Positions 1-9,218 of a DNA stretch of 64,000 bases are shown here, piece after piece. Position 1 is the first letter of the stretch. Each line of letters starts with the position of its first letter. The stretch comes from Candidatus Phyllobacterium onerii (lineage in GTDB: Bacteria > Pseudomonadota > Alphaproteobacteria > Rhizobiales > Rhizobiaceae). Location of the stretch: the NCBI RefSeq assembly GCF_028331445.1, contig NZ_JAQMHX010000006.1:1-64000 (forward strand), in the 5' to 3' direction. Position numbers and translations under genes: made by a program. The notes under the pieces are model-generated. The model had not been told where the DNA came from, searched no databases, and saw nothing but the letters and a program-made list of their open reading frames with translations.

Positions 1-3000
1 ATCGCCGCCTTCCGCACTGATGAAATCATCGCCTTCATCGCCGCGGATGACATCGGCACCGCCGCCGCCCACCACCGTGTCATTGCCGCCCAATGCTATG
101 ATGTTCTCGCCGTTGGCCGTGCCAAGCAGAACGTCCGCATTGGCTGTACCCACAACCGGAGCCCCTGGTGAGTTCGAACCTGGAGCAGGAGCATCGTCAT
201 CCTCCTCTACCGGCTCCCCGCCAATCTGAGGCATGCCGTCTGGCGCAGTGAACTTGATGGTTTGTTCACTGCTGGTCAGTGTCGTGACGCCATCTTCTAT
301 GGTTGCTTCATAGTCTGCAATGGTCGCTCCGTTTGGCAATTCGATCACATCCTGGGGACGGAGGTTGCCGACAATCGTGTCGTTACCGCCGTTGGACCTG
401 AAGACGATGCGATGCGCCGAGTCCAGCGATGAGATATCCACCGTATCATCGCCTGCATTGCCATCAATAGTGATGGTATTGAAGTTCAGGCTGGTGAAGG
501 GCGCATTGAAGTTGCCGATGACCTGAATCGTGTCACCGCCATTACTACCGCTTCCACCGGGAGGTGTTCCACCAGGCGAAGTTACCTGCTGTGTGTTGAC
601 CCGGATCTCTTCGATGTTATCGAGTTCGGCGATGACTGTTGTGGTTGCACCAACCGTACGGGTGATAACAATCTCGGTATTAGCTCCCAACACCGGAATG
701 TTTGCTGCGAGAGCAGCTGCCTTCGCATAGATGCGGAATATCTCGGCCCCCGCTCCGCCGTTCAACACGAAGGTGTCGGTAGCACCGGCTCCGCCGTCGA
801 TCATGTCGAAGCCGTCACCAGTTGTCCAGTTGATCGTGTCATTGCCTGTGCCCGCGAGGATGATATCGTCGCCCGCACCGCCAGTGACTGTGTCTCCGCC
901 GTCGCCAGCATCGATGTTGTCATTGCCACCGCCGCCGTTGATTGTAGTACCAGCAGTATCACCAATGATGATTTCGCTGGTGGCACCGCCATTGATGGTG
1001 CCTGTGACCCTGGTTACGTTCACCGCCGTTGTCGGATCAGTCAGTGTCCCGTCACTGGCAACGTAGTTGAAGCTGCCTCCTGCCCCACCGGTATCGGACA
1101 CCGTCACCGCTGTGGCACCAAGAGTGGGCGCGTTGAGACCGTTCTGGCCGCCCACCGACGTGATTGTCACCGGCGAGCCCTCAGGGTCTGTGTCATTCGC
1201 GAGAAGTGCCGACCGGGCGATGGAGAAGTTCACGCCTGAAGCGACATTGGTAATAACAGTGTCGTTGTTTCCGACCGGCGCATCATTCGTGGCGGTGACA
1301 GTGACCGTCGCCGTGGCGACGTTGCTGTTCAATAGCCCGTCATTGACTGTAACCTGAAGTGTTCTAGCGCCAGCGGTCGGGTTATCCGACGTGTTCGCAT
1401 ATCGCACTTGCTGGATCGCCGTCCGGTAGTTGGCAATCGTGGTTGTTCCGGAGAGGTTTAGAGTGATCTGACCTGCTACGGATGTGTCCACTGATGAGGT
1501 AATGCCGCCCGGAAGCCCGCCAAGTACCGACAAGACGTCACCCACGCTGGCATTGGTCAGAACGACGCGGGCCGAAGCCATAGTCGTGCCATCATCGGTA
1601 ATCACGGAGCCGACGGCGATTGCGACACCAAGTCCGTTTTCGGTATAGCTCGTTTGATAGTTGTTGCCGGGCGTACCTGGAATGGTCGTGGTAGTTGTCG
1701 TCGTCGTGGCAATATTAACGTTGTTTATGCGGACATCTTCCCCCGCTCCAGTAATCGTCGAGGCGACAAAGCGGATTGCTGAATTCGGCCCAGCCCCCGT
1801 GAGGTTCAGGTTGAAACTCGGATTATCCGCACCATCCCCTCCACCGGAGGTGCTGCCTATCGTTTCAAGTACGGTGAAATTCCCGGGGGTAAAGTTCCCA
1901 GAGGCTGAATATTGCACCTGGACGGTTTCCCCAGCGTCGATGCTGCTAGAGCCGTTATTTCGATCATACTCGAACGACAGGACCGCGGTCGTCAGGCCGG
2001 AGAGATTGACGGTACGTGTGATCGACGCGCCGTCCCCCGTCAGGAAGCGAAGGTCGTTGGTGCCGTTGTCGAGTTGGATCTGGCCGGCAGTGACGCCGCC
2101 GCTGTCATTCGCCTCCACCCAAGGCGTTGCCGCCCAGTTCACGGTACCATTGGTGTTGTTAAAGGCTGGTGTATCGAACGTATCGCGAAATGCCTGAGGA
2201 GCAGATACAGTCGACGTCGTTGTGACGTCGCCGTGGAGGTCCAGTGTCGGGGCCAGCAGCGAGATGTCCTGATCGGTGAAGTCCAGAACTTCGATGTTGC
2301 GGAGTGTATCTGTACCGTCTGTTGCGAGACCACCGGTATGCGCCACGGTGATCGTTCCGTCGGTATTGAACGCGATATCGTACTCATCTCTGGCGCCCGA
2401 GAACACCGCGCGATCCACGTCAGCGACATTATCTGCAGTGTCACGGATCGTACGTACAATCGCCAGTTGGCCTGGATTAATCGTACCGGCGAACATCGCA
2501 GCGGTAAGTGTTGTCATGCTGTTATGCAAGGCGATAGGCGCACCGGTATGGTTTGGATCGTTGGCCGCAAACACGCCGATCTGCACGTCAAGCCATTTGT
2601 CGCCGTCGATGATGTCATCACCGGCGTTGCCCGTGATCCGGTCGCTGCCGTCACCGCCTAGGATGATGTCGCCAGCTGCGAACGAGGTGACACCTTCTCC
2701 CAATATAGCCTGGAGTCCGTTTATAAGGGCGATACCTTGTGCATCAAGTGCGCTTCCGTAAAAGCCTGTGGAACCACCTTGTGCAAGTGGAGCAAGCGAA
2801 ACCACATCCTCATTCGAACCTGCCAATACGTCGTCAAAACGTGTTCCAGACAAACCCTGCACGGATTCGAACTCGTCTAGTGCCGTATTTGGCGGCAGCG
2901 TCGGTGCTTCGTCGAACACGATTGGGATCGAGAGATCGGCATTCACACCAGTTACGTTATTTTTGTAAGTCGCCCAGTCGAAGCCGGACATGCCCGCCAT

Positions 3001-6000
3001 TTTGCCACGGCCCGGGCTACCAACGAAGATGTCGTCGCCACCCTCTCCGATAAACTCGTCGAAGCCGCCATCGCCAAGGAATACGTCGTTGCCGCGAATG
3101 CCGTCACGTGCGAAAATTTCGTCGAAATTGTCGCCGGGTGCGCCGTCGAAGGTGCCCGTTTCGAGCCAGTCATCGCCTTCGTTGCCAAGCAGGCGTTCAG
3201 CGTTCTTGTTGCCGAGGATAAAATCATTACCCTCGCCGCCGAAGACCTCCGAGCCCATGTCTGTACCGAGAACGATGAAGTCCTGTCCAGCACCTGCAAG
3301 GACCAGATCAAGTCCGTTACCGGCATTGACGACGTCGTTGCCGTCACCTGCCTTGATATTGTCGTCGCCACCCGCATCACGGATGATGTCGTCGCCGGCG
3401 CCACCGTTGATGATGTCGTTGCCGAAACCACCTTCAAGTCGATCATTGCCACCATCACCGAACAAGGTGTCATCACCAATGCCGGCAACCATAATGTCAT
3501 TGCCCTCGGTGCCGCCGAGCACAACGTGCTCCTCACCGGTGTAACGCAGGTAATTGGTATCGGCGCCTGCGGTAGCGGGATTGTTGCGGATCACGAGCGG
3601 AGTGAGGATGCCGCCGCCTGCGGGATCGATGCCAAGATTGTCAGCAGCTTCGTTGATGGCCGTGTTCGGATCATCGTCCATGATGCCATCGGCACCAGCG
3701 GTCTCACCCAAGCCTTCATTGTATTGCCTGGTCCTGTCGACCTCCAGGATGAGGCCGGGCGTCGAGAATACGTCAGACGGCAGGTGCGTCGCGTCGGTGT
3801 TGCGCATGATCAGCGAGGCAAAGGAATTGCCCTCCATCTCGCTAAACAGGTGCAGGCCGTCAAGCCGCTGCAAGTAATAGAACCGATCACCGTTCTGGAG
3901 CTTTTCCATCTGCGTCTCGAAGACGAAGTTGAAGGTTGAGCCCAGCATACCGCCGAACGGCATGGTTTCTTCGGCAAGTCCACCGATCCATAGATCGACA
4001 TTGTTGAGTCCGCCTAGATTTCCTCCGGCATAGCCGTTGGTTGCATTGAGGAAGTCCACGGCGTCCGCAGGGACCACAAAGCCAGCGATGAGGGCAAATT
4101 TACCGGTGGCGATGCCTGTAATGAGCGTCAGCGCTGCGTCACGTTTGCCTTCGATCGTGGTTTCGCCGGTTATCAGCGAGTGCGTGCCATAGGCAGCGAT
4201 GAAATTGATGATCGAAGCTTCATTCTTGAGATGTCCGGCGAAATCGACCCAACTCTCATAGGGCTTGAGCAAGGATTCTTCGTTCGTAGCTTCGTAAAAT
4301 TGGCTCCGCGCTTCATTCAATGACGGTACGCCGGTGTCACGGCCACGCGCCAGGTTGATGGTAGCCAGATCCAGCGGAAGCCCAAGAAGGTTGTTGCGAA
4401 GGGCACTGGTGACGAATTCATCGATCTGATTACCCGCCTGCCGGGTCATGCCGCGGATGATGGCGCCGGCCGCAATGTTGGCATCGACGACGCCACCAGT
4501 ACCGTTAGTCTCGAACTGGAGCGGGTTAAGGAAGCCTTCGATCAAACCGATATCATGATCAGTGAATGTCGGATCGAAACGGTCAATGGTCTCAGTCAGC
4601 ATCGAGTGGCCGAAGCGGTAAACAACGTGGGCGAATTCGGCCACGATATCGGGATTGATCGTGACGTCGTACCCGTCGGGGACGAGGAAGACGTTGATAT
4701 TTGGCTGAATCTTGCGGGCGAATTCTTCGAACACGAGATGCTGGTATTGCATTTCGGTGCCGAACTTGGCGGCCTGGAACAGACGTTCACCATCCCAAAC
4801 CAGGGCTGCGACTTCTCCCGCTGTTTCCGGGACCGAGGCCACGTCGTTGATCAACCATTCATTGAGAAACGCGGTTGCTTCTTCCTGAGAGGCGCCGTTG
4901 GCGAGCATGGTTGTTGCATCGGCAAGGGTGACTGTCTTTGTGTGCTCCACAAGACGGTTATGCTCCGAGTGGAAAACGTGATGGACGGCCGTCAAACCGA
5001 TATTTTCGTTGGCGCGGCCATCGCCGGCGATGAAATGCGCGTCGAGTAATTCGTTGTCATAAAATCCATTGGTCGGCCCGTTGTCTGGATTGCCCAGGCC
5101 GATTTCGATGTCGCCATCGGCCAGGCCTGTCGGCACGGCGCTATGGGCGATATCGGCAAGGAAGGCATGACCGGTGCGAACGGCGCCGGCCGTCAGTACG
5201 CCGAGCCCGCCATTTGCCGTGGGATCGCCCTCGACCATGATGAAGGTGCCCGGTGTGGCGCCAGGGAAGATCATCTGCGGGTAACCGTTGGGACCCGGAA
5301 TGAAGTTGCCATACTGGTCGGCGGCGAGGAGGGGAATATTGCCGACGTCGGAGTCGATCAGCTGGATGCCTAGCAGATCGGCGGCCTGCGCCTTGACGTC
5401 AGCCCATGTGGCCATGCCACCATTGACGCCTTCAATCAGCTTGCCGGTCGATACCGGATCGCCCGCTGCATTCAGCGCATAGCCACGCAGAAACACCTGG
5501 TGCGAGGAATGGGACGTATAGGTTTGGTTCTGATCGACGAACGGCGTCGTGGTATTGACCGGCCGCGTGTCGTCCGCGCCTTCGTTGACATTTAAGGTTG
5601 TCGGATCATCACCCATGATGCCATCAGCGCCTGGGCCGACGGTTGCGCGGGTCAGCACCATGAAGTTCGGTGCTCCTGGGGTTGTGTCGAAAAGTGGATC
5701 GTCCGGCTGCAACGGTATGAACACGGTTCCGCTACCGCCCTTGTTGACGAGGTCAAGGCCATGATCGAAGAACTGGCCGAACAGCGTAAACCAGGAATTG
5801 AACGGTGCCGACAGGCCCTCGTCGGGCGCGATATTCGGTATTGAGACATTGGAACCTTCAAGCTCGACGCCATAGGTGCCGAGGAGCGTCATCAGCGGGT
5901 CGTCAACAGCATCGAGAGCCGTCTGCGCGTCTGTGACATCTTGTAGTGCGGCGGCGGCGGCGGCTTGAAGCGCGGCATTGCCAGGGCTTGCAGCAGCTGC

Positions 6001-6540
6001 GGCGGAGGCGTTGGCATAAGCACGCTCGGCATCGCCAAGATCATCGAACAGTGGCTTCAGCGGAGCGTATGCAGCAGATATTTGTGCCGTTATGGCCATC
6101 TGGTTAACCGGTGTTACGGTACCGGCGCGTTGCAGGGCGGTCAGTATTGCTGAGGGATTGCCGAGCGTCTGGTCGACAATCAGGTTGGAAATAGTGCGCA
6201 GTGCCGGATCAACGACAATCGAGTTGGGATTGTTCGATGGATTGTAGTTAGGCGCCGTCGGCATCGCGGGTGCCGGGCCAGGGCCGTCCATATCGAGTGG
6301 CGTGCCGTCGGCCGGACGGAAATCCGTACCCAGTCCTTCGGGGAATGGCTGGTCAGACGATCCCCACGTGGGATGCAGCAGATTGTTATAGGTGCCATCG
6401 ACAGTGCGAAGGCCCCAAGCCAGATTATAGGTGGGAATCAGACCACCGGGTCCATAAAGCGGCTGTCCTCCGGCATGAGCCTCGGCAATTTTGATTTGCG
6501 CCAGGATGAAATCCAGATCCGAACGAATATAGCTGACCAT
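1..6540 (-). CDS. Giant animal-type haem peroxidase with RTX calcium-binding repeats (partial, C-terminus off the left edge)
   Basis: An uninterrupted minus-strand frame of 2,180 codons runs from ATG 6540 to base 1 without a stop, so the C-terminus lies outside the window. GGGAGA sits just before the start. Residues about 200-900 form an animal-type haem peroxidase domain: the distal-haem motif GQFFDHGLD has His260 and the proximal motif YRFGHSM has His645. From about residue 1000 come glycine/aspartate-rich RTX nonapeptide repeats (GGAGDD, GDGGND type), with further blocks near 1300, 1870-1920 and 2140-2180. Between them lie a beta-rich domain (about 1400-1560), an eight-threonine linker and a cadherin-like segment (NDAPVGNNDTV). 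There is no N-terminal signal peptide. RTX repeats are typical of type I secretion, so export is inferred. Haem peroxidases of this architecture include the Mn(II)-oxidising MopA of Aurantimonas; the substrate here is unknown. No secretion genes are adjacent. Confidence 0.87.
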   Translation of the reverse strand, partial: MVSYIRSDLDFILAQIKIAEAHAGGQPLYGPGGLIPTYNLAWGLRTVDGTYNNLLHPTWGSSDQPFPEGLGTDFRPADGTPLDMDGPGPAPAMPTAPNYNPSNNPNSIVVDPALRTISNLIVDQTLGNPSAILTALQRAGTVTPVNQMAITAQISAAYAPLKPLFDDLGDAERAYANASAAAAASPGNAALQAAAAAALQDVTDAQTALDAVDDPLMTLLGTYGVELEGSNVSIPNIAPDEGLSAPFNSWFTLFGQFFDHGLDLVNKGGSGTVFIPLQPDDPLFDTTPGAPNFMVLTRATVGPGADGIMGDDPTTLNVNEGADDTRPVNTTTPFVDQNQTYTSHSSHQVFLRGYALNAAGDPVSTGKLIEGVNGGMATWADVKAQAADLLGIQLIDSDVGNIPLLAADQYGNFIPGPNGYPQMIFPGATPGTFIMVEGDPTANGGLGVLTAGAVRTGHAFLADIAHSAVPTGLADGDIEIGLGNPDNGPTNGFYDNELLDAHFIAGDGRANENIGLTAVHHVFHSEHNRLVEHTKTVTLADATTMLANGASQEEATAFLNEWLINDVASVPETAGEVAALVWDGERLFQAAKFGTEMQYQHLVFEEFARKIQPNINVFLVPDGYDVTINPDIVAEFAHVVYRFGHSMLTETIDRFDPTFTDHDIGLIEGFLNPLQFETNGTGGVVDANIAAGAIIRGMTRQAGNQIDEFVTSALRNNLLGLPLDLATINLARGRDTGVPSLNEARSQFYEATNEESLLKPYESWVDFAGHLKNEASIINFIAAYGTHSLITGETTIEGKRDAALTLITGIATGKFALIAGFVVPADAVDFLNATNGYAGGNLGGLNNVDLWIGGLAEETMPFGGMLGSTFNFVFETQMEKLQNGDRFYYLQRLDGLHLFSEMEGNSFASLIMRNTDATHLPSDVFSTPGLILEVDRTRQYNEGLGETAGADGIMDDDPNTAINEAADNLGIDPAGGGILTPLVIRNNPATAGADTNYLRYTGEEHVVLGGTEGNDIMVAGIGDDTLFGDGGNDRLEGGFGNDIINGGAGDDIIRDAGGDDNIKAGDGNDVVNAGNGLDLVLAGAGQDFIVLGTDMGSEVFGGEGNDFILGNKNAERLLGNEGDDWLETGTFDGAPGDNFDEIFARDGIRGNDVFLGDGGFDEFIGEGGDDIFVGSPGRGKMAGMSGFDWATYKNNVTGVNADLSIPIVFDEAPTLPPNTALDEFESVQGLSGTRFDDVLAGSNEDVVSLAPLAQGGSTGFYGSALDAQGIALINGLQAILGEGVTSFAAGDIILGGDGSDRITGNAGDDIIDGDKWLDVQIGVFAANDPNHTGAPIALHNSMTTLTAAMFAGTINPGQLAIVRTIRDTADNVADVDRAVFSGARDEYDIAFNTDGTITVAHTGGLATDGTDTLRNIEVLDFTDQDISLLAPTLDLHGDVTTTSTVSAPQAFRDTFDTPAFNNTNGTVNWAATPWVEANDSGGVTAGQIQLDNGTNDLRFLTGDGASITRTVNLSGLTTAVLSFEYDRNNGSSSIDAGETVQVQYSASGNFTPGNFTVLETIGSTSGGGDGADNPSFNLNLTGAGPNSAIRFVASTITGAGEDVRINNVNIATTTTTTTTIPGTPGNNYQTSYTENGLGVAIAVGSVITDDGTTMASARVVLTNASVGDVLSVLGGLPGGITSSVDTSVAGQITLNLSGTTTIANYRTAIQQVRYANTSDNPTAGARTLQVTVNDGLLNSNVATATVTVTATNDAPVGNNDTVITNVASGVNFSIARSALLANDTDPEGSPVTITSVGGQNGLNAPTLGATAVTVSDTGGAGGSFNYVASDGTLTDPTTAVNVTRVTGTINGGATSEIIIGDTAGTTINGGGGNDNIDAGDGGDTVTGGAGDDIILAGTGNDTINWTTGDGFDMIDGGAGATDTFVLNGGAGAEIFRIYAKAAALAANIPVLGANTEIVITRTVGATTTVIAELDNIEEIRVNTQQVTSPGGTPPGGSGSNGGDTIQVIGNFNAPFTSLNFNTITIDGNAGDDTVDISSLDSAHRIVFRSNGGNDTIVGNLRPQDVIELPNGATIADYEATIEDGVTTLTSSEQTIKFTAPDGMPQIGGEPVEEDDDAPAPGSNSPGAPVVGTANADVLLGTANGENIIALGGNDTVVGGGGADVIRGDEGDDFISAEGGD

Positions 6541-6794
6541 GTTGCTCTCCCATTAGACACACAAGAAATCGTCGTGTCGGACGATGTTTCCGCCTTACGT
6601 CTGCTCATGCCGACGCATTTACTTTGACCCTCAACTTGGTTTCTCTTGACCGCTCCCAGAACAAAGGGACAAACTGGTTCAAAATAACTTCGGCACGAGT
6701 TTCGATGGTCGGATAATGTAAGGGGGGAAGCGAACTTGATAGTTCGGAAGGTCCAGTCAAATACACAGACTTTCGTCGGCGGGAAGGTGGGACT

Positions 6795-8255
6795 TTGGGC
6801 CCGAACCAAAATGTGACCTATGGCCCTAAGGACGAAGGTAGTCCTTCAAAATCCAATACCCTGTTCCAACATTGGCACAGCCTGGGTTTGACATCGCAAT
6901 TCCTTATTGTGGCGACGCTCATCGTCTGTGGTTCAATGGCGGTACTGGGCGAATGGCTAAGCTCGCAGATTGCAGCGAACCAGCTTCGGAGCCGTGTAGA
7001 AGCCGGAGCACTCTATGTTGAGGGATTTCTGGCCCGCCATGTGGAGGAGACCGAGGATGGGCCGAGGGTTGCCACCGACCGGCAGAAGGAACTCGACGAA
7101 CTTTTGATCGGGACTGAACTCTCCAAGCGCGTCGAAGGATTCCGAATATGGCGCCAGGACGGCTCAGTCATCTACAGCACAGACAAATCTCTGATGGGAA
7201 AGCGGCTTCCATCGACCGACATCGACAAGGCGTTTGCTGGGACAGTCGTCTCGCAGTTGGAAGTTGGACATAACGACGAAGGAGATATCACGCTGGGTGA
7301 CCATCAATCTTTGATCGAAATCTACGCGCCTATTTATCGCCCGGGCTCACACGATGTAATCGCCGTCGGAGAACTCTACGAGGAGGCTGAACAGTTTATC
7401 CTTCAGCGCAACCGCGCTCAGCGCCATACTTGGGCCATTGTCGGCGCGACGACGCTGGCAATCATGGGGCTGCTTTTTCTCATCGTCAGGCGTGCGAGCA
7501 ATGTCATCGAAAGCCAGCGAGTGACGCTGAAGTCCCAGTTGGCCAATGCGCAGGCATTGGCTGAACAGAACAAAAAACTCCGAAAGGCTGCCGACCACGC
7601 CCGTATGGACGCTACCAAATCCAATGAGACGCTGCTCAACCGCATTGGCTCTGACCTGCACGACGGACCGGTTCAGCTGCTCAGTCTTTTGATCCTCAGG
7701 CTTGGAGGCGGCTCTTCCGGCCCGGCGATGGGGTCAGATCTGCCGAAAAACGCGCCTCAGGAACTTCATCCCTCGCGGCTAGCAAGCCAAGTGCTTACGG
7801 AGCTGCGCGAACTCTCGACAGGACTCGTTCTGCCAGAGATCGAGAACATGTCGCTCGAAGCGGCGCTTCGTGTTGCTGTGGAACGTCACGAGTATGCGAC
7901 CGGTTCAGTTGTCAGCGCGAGTTACATTGGCCTGCCAGACAATGTTGCCTATCCATTGAAAATTTGCCTTTACCGTGTTGTTCAAGAAGGGCTCAACAAT
8001 GCGTTCCGACACGCTTCCGGATTGGGCCAAAAAGTCACGGCTTCGGCGGACGGAAAAACCATTACTGTTGTCGTCAGCGATGCGGGGCCGGGATTGGTGC
8101 GGGCGGAAGGAGCCTCGGTGCGCACAAGGCCATTGGGACTTCAAGGCATCCGTAATCGCGTGGAAGCCTTCGGCGGTTCGGTGCAGTTCCAGCAGCGTAG
8201 CGGTAATGATACGCAATTGATCGTATCGGTCTCCCTGGAAAGCAACTCGCCTTAA
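6795..8255 (+). CDS. Membrane sensor histidine kinase, NarL/DegS type (HisKA_3)
   Basis: Protein of 486 residues starting at TTG 6795 with GGAAGG upstream; no ATG fits better. Transmembrane segments at about residues 30-53 and 213-233 flank a periplasmic sensor region of about 160 residues with no recognised domain. A charged coiled segment (about 240-275) leads to the HisKA_3 box SDLHDGPVQLL with phospho-acceptor His289. The HATPase follows, with N-box GLNNAFRHA near 400, G-box DAGPGL near 429 and GLQGIRNRVEAFGG. It should autophosphorylate in response to an extracytoplasmic signal and pass phosphate to a NarL-type regulator. The obvious partner is the regulator encoded tail-to-tail 7 bp downstream. 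It is transcribed divergently from the haem peroxidase gene, so control of that gene is possible but unproven. Confidence 0.9.
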   Translation: MGPNQNVTYGPKDEGSPSKSNTLFQHWHSLGLTSQFLIVATLIVCGSMAVLGEWLSSQIAANQLRSRVEAGALYVEGFLARHVEETEDGPRVATDRQKELDELLIGTELSKRVEGFRIWRQDGSVIYSTDKSLMGKRLPSTDIDKAFAGTVVSQLEVGHNDEGDITLGDHQSLIEIYAPIYRPGSHDVIAVGELYEEAEQFILQRNRAQRHTWAIVGATTLAIMGLLFLIVRRASNVIESQRVTLKSQLANAQALAEQNKKLRKAADHARMDATKSNETLLNRIGSDLHDGPVQLLSLLILRLGGGSSGPAMGSDLPKNAPQELHPSRLASQVLTELRELSTGLVLPEIENMSLEAALRVAVERHEYATGSVVSASYIGLPDNVAYPLKICLYRVVQEGLNNAFRHASGLGQKVTASADGKTITVVVSDAGPGLVRAEGASVRTRPLGLQGIRNRVEAFGGSVQFQQRSGNDTQLIVSVSLESNSP

Positions 8256-8262
8256 GACGGTT

Positions 8263-8931
8263 CTAGTGGCGCGACATTGGCTCTCGTTGACCGCCGACCT
8301 CGAGCTTCTGGGCGGCAATGAGAACTTCGAGCCGATTTCGGGCATGCAATTTCTGCATCAGAATTGTCATGTAATTTTTGACAGTCTTCTCTCCGATGCC
8401 CAGCCCAACGGCAATTTCGCGATTAGTAAACCCTCGCAGCAATAGGCGAACGATCTGCTCCTCACGTATGCTCAACTTGATGGGACCCGCCGACATCCGT
8501 CGCAAGGAAGCAATTCTCAAGGCCTCGACGACTTTGCAGGCAAAACTTGGAGTGATGTAGGTTTCGCCGTTATGGGCCGCCCTTACGCCTTGAATGAGTT
8601 CTTCGGCGCTGCTGCCCTTCAAGATATAACCACTGGCACCAGCGTTAAGGGCCCGCACTGCATAATCGCTTGCAGTCATGGCGGTAAAAGCCACCACTTT
8701 TGTGCCGCCCGATTTTGTGACGATCTCGGTAATTACATCAAACACGTTGCCGGGCATGAACAGGTCGAGGACCATAACGTCCGGACGCAGCTTTTTGTTT
8801 ATTTGAAGAGCATCGTCAGCAGTTGCTCCCTTGGCGACAACCGTAAAATCGTCGTTTACTTCAAAGAGGTTGACCACGCCAGCCAGCAAAAGCGGATGGT
8901 CGTCGACCAACGCGATCGATATTGAACCCAT
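8263..8931 (-). CDS. NarL/FixJ-family response regulator
   Basis: Protein of 222 residues from ATG 8931, chosen because GAGGG lies 8 bases upstream; a GTG at 8946 would add five residues but has a poor ribosome binding site. The N-terminal receiver domain has the acidic pair (VDDHP, residues 9-11 area), phospho-acceptor Asp56 in VLDLFMPG, and a conserved Thr and Lys (AFTAM, YILKGSS). The C-terminal LuxR/GerE helix-turn-helix (about 150-215) reads LSIREEQIVRLL ... GFTNREIAVGLGIGEKTVKN. It is convergent with the kinase gene, with only 7 bp between the stop codons, so the two are not in one operon even though they are a likely cognate pair. The targets are not evident from the sequence. Confidence 0.92.
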   Translation of the reverse strand: MGSISIALVDDHPLLLAGVVNLFEVNDDFTVVAKGATADDALQINKKLRPDVMVLDLFMPGNVFDVITEIVTKSGGTKVVAFTAMTASDYAVRALNAGASGYILKGSSAEELIQGVRAAHNGETYITPSFACKVVEALRIASLRRMSAGPIKLSIREEQIVRLLLRGFTNREIAVGLGIGEKTVKNYMTILMQKLHARNRLEVLIAAQKLEVGGQREPMSRH

Positions 8932-9218
8932 GATTGATGCCCTCACTATGCCTTTGCGGCTTTTATGGCTGTATTAGGCACTTATTTGGCTGTTCTGTCC
9001 TTAAACAATTGGGACTAACCAAAATCGATGGCCTGAAAGCATTGAAATAAGGAGGTGGTGGGGTAGGCGTTTTCCCTTTTGATGCAACCGATTGCCATCG
9101 GCAACCTGTTCTAGCCATCACTCATGTCTTTGGCGGGGACTGACAGGGATTGCGTCAAATCTTCCCTATGTCGTCGCCCCACAGCCAGCGATATGGCAAG
9201 CGGATATGAGCATTGGGT

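Noticed and set aside
3040..3530. Regular repeats that might suggest a CRISPR array or DNA satellite
   Set aside because: The repeats are imperfect and in multiples of three bases, encoding RTX nonapeptides. There are no identical repeats with unique spacers.
20..5873. Many short open frames on both strands across the left 6 kb
   Set aside because: They are shadows of the single long minus-strand peroxidase/RTX frame; the repeated Gly-Asp codons keep other frames open. None has a family resemblance or ribosome binding site.
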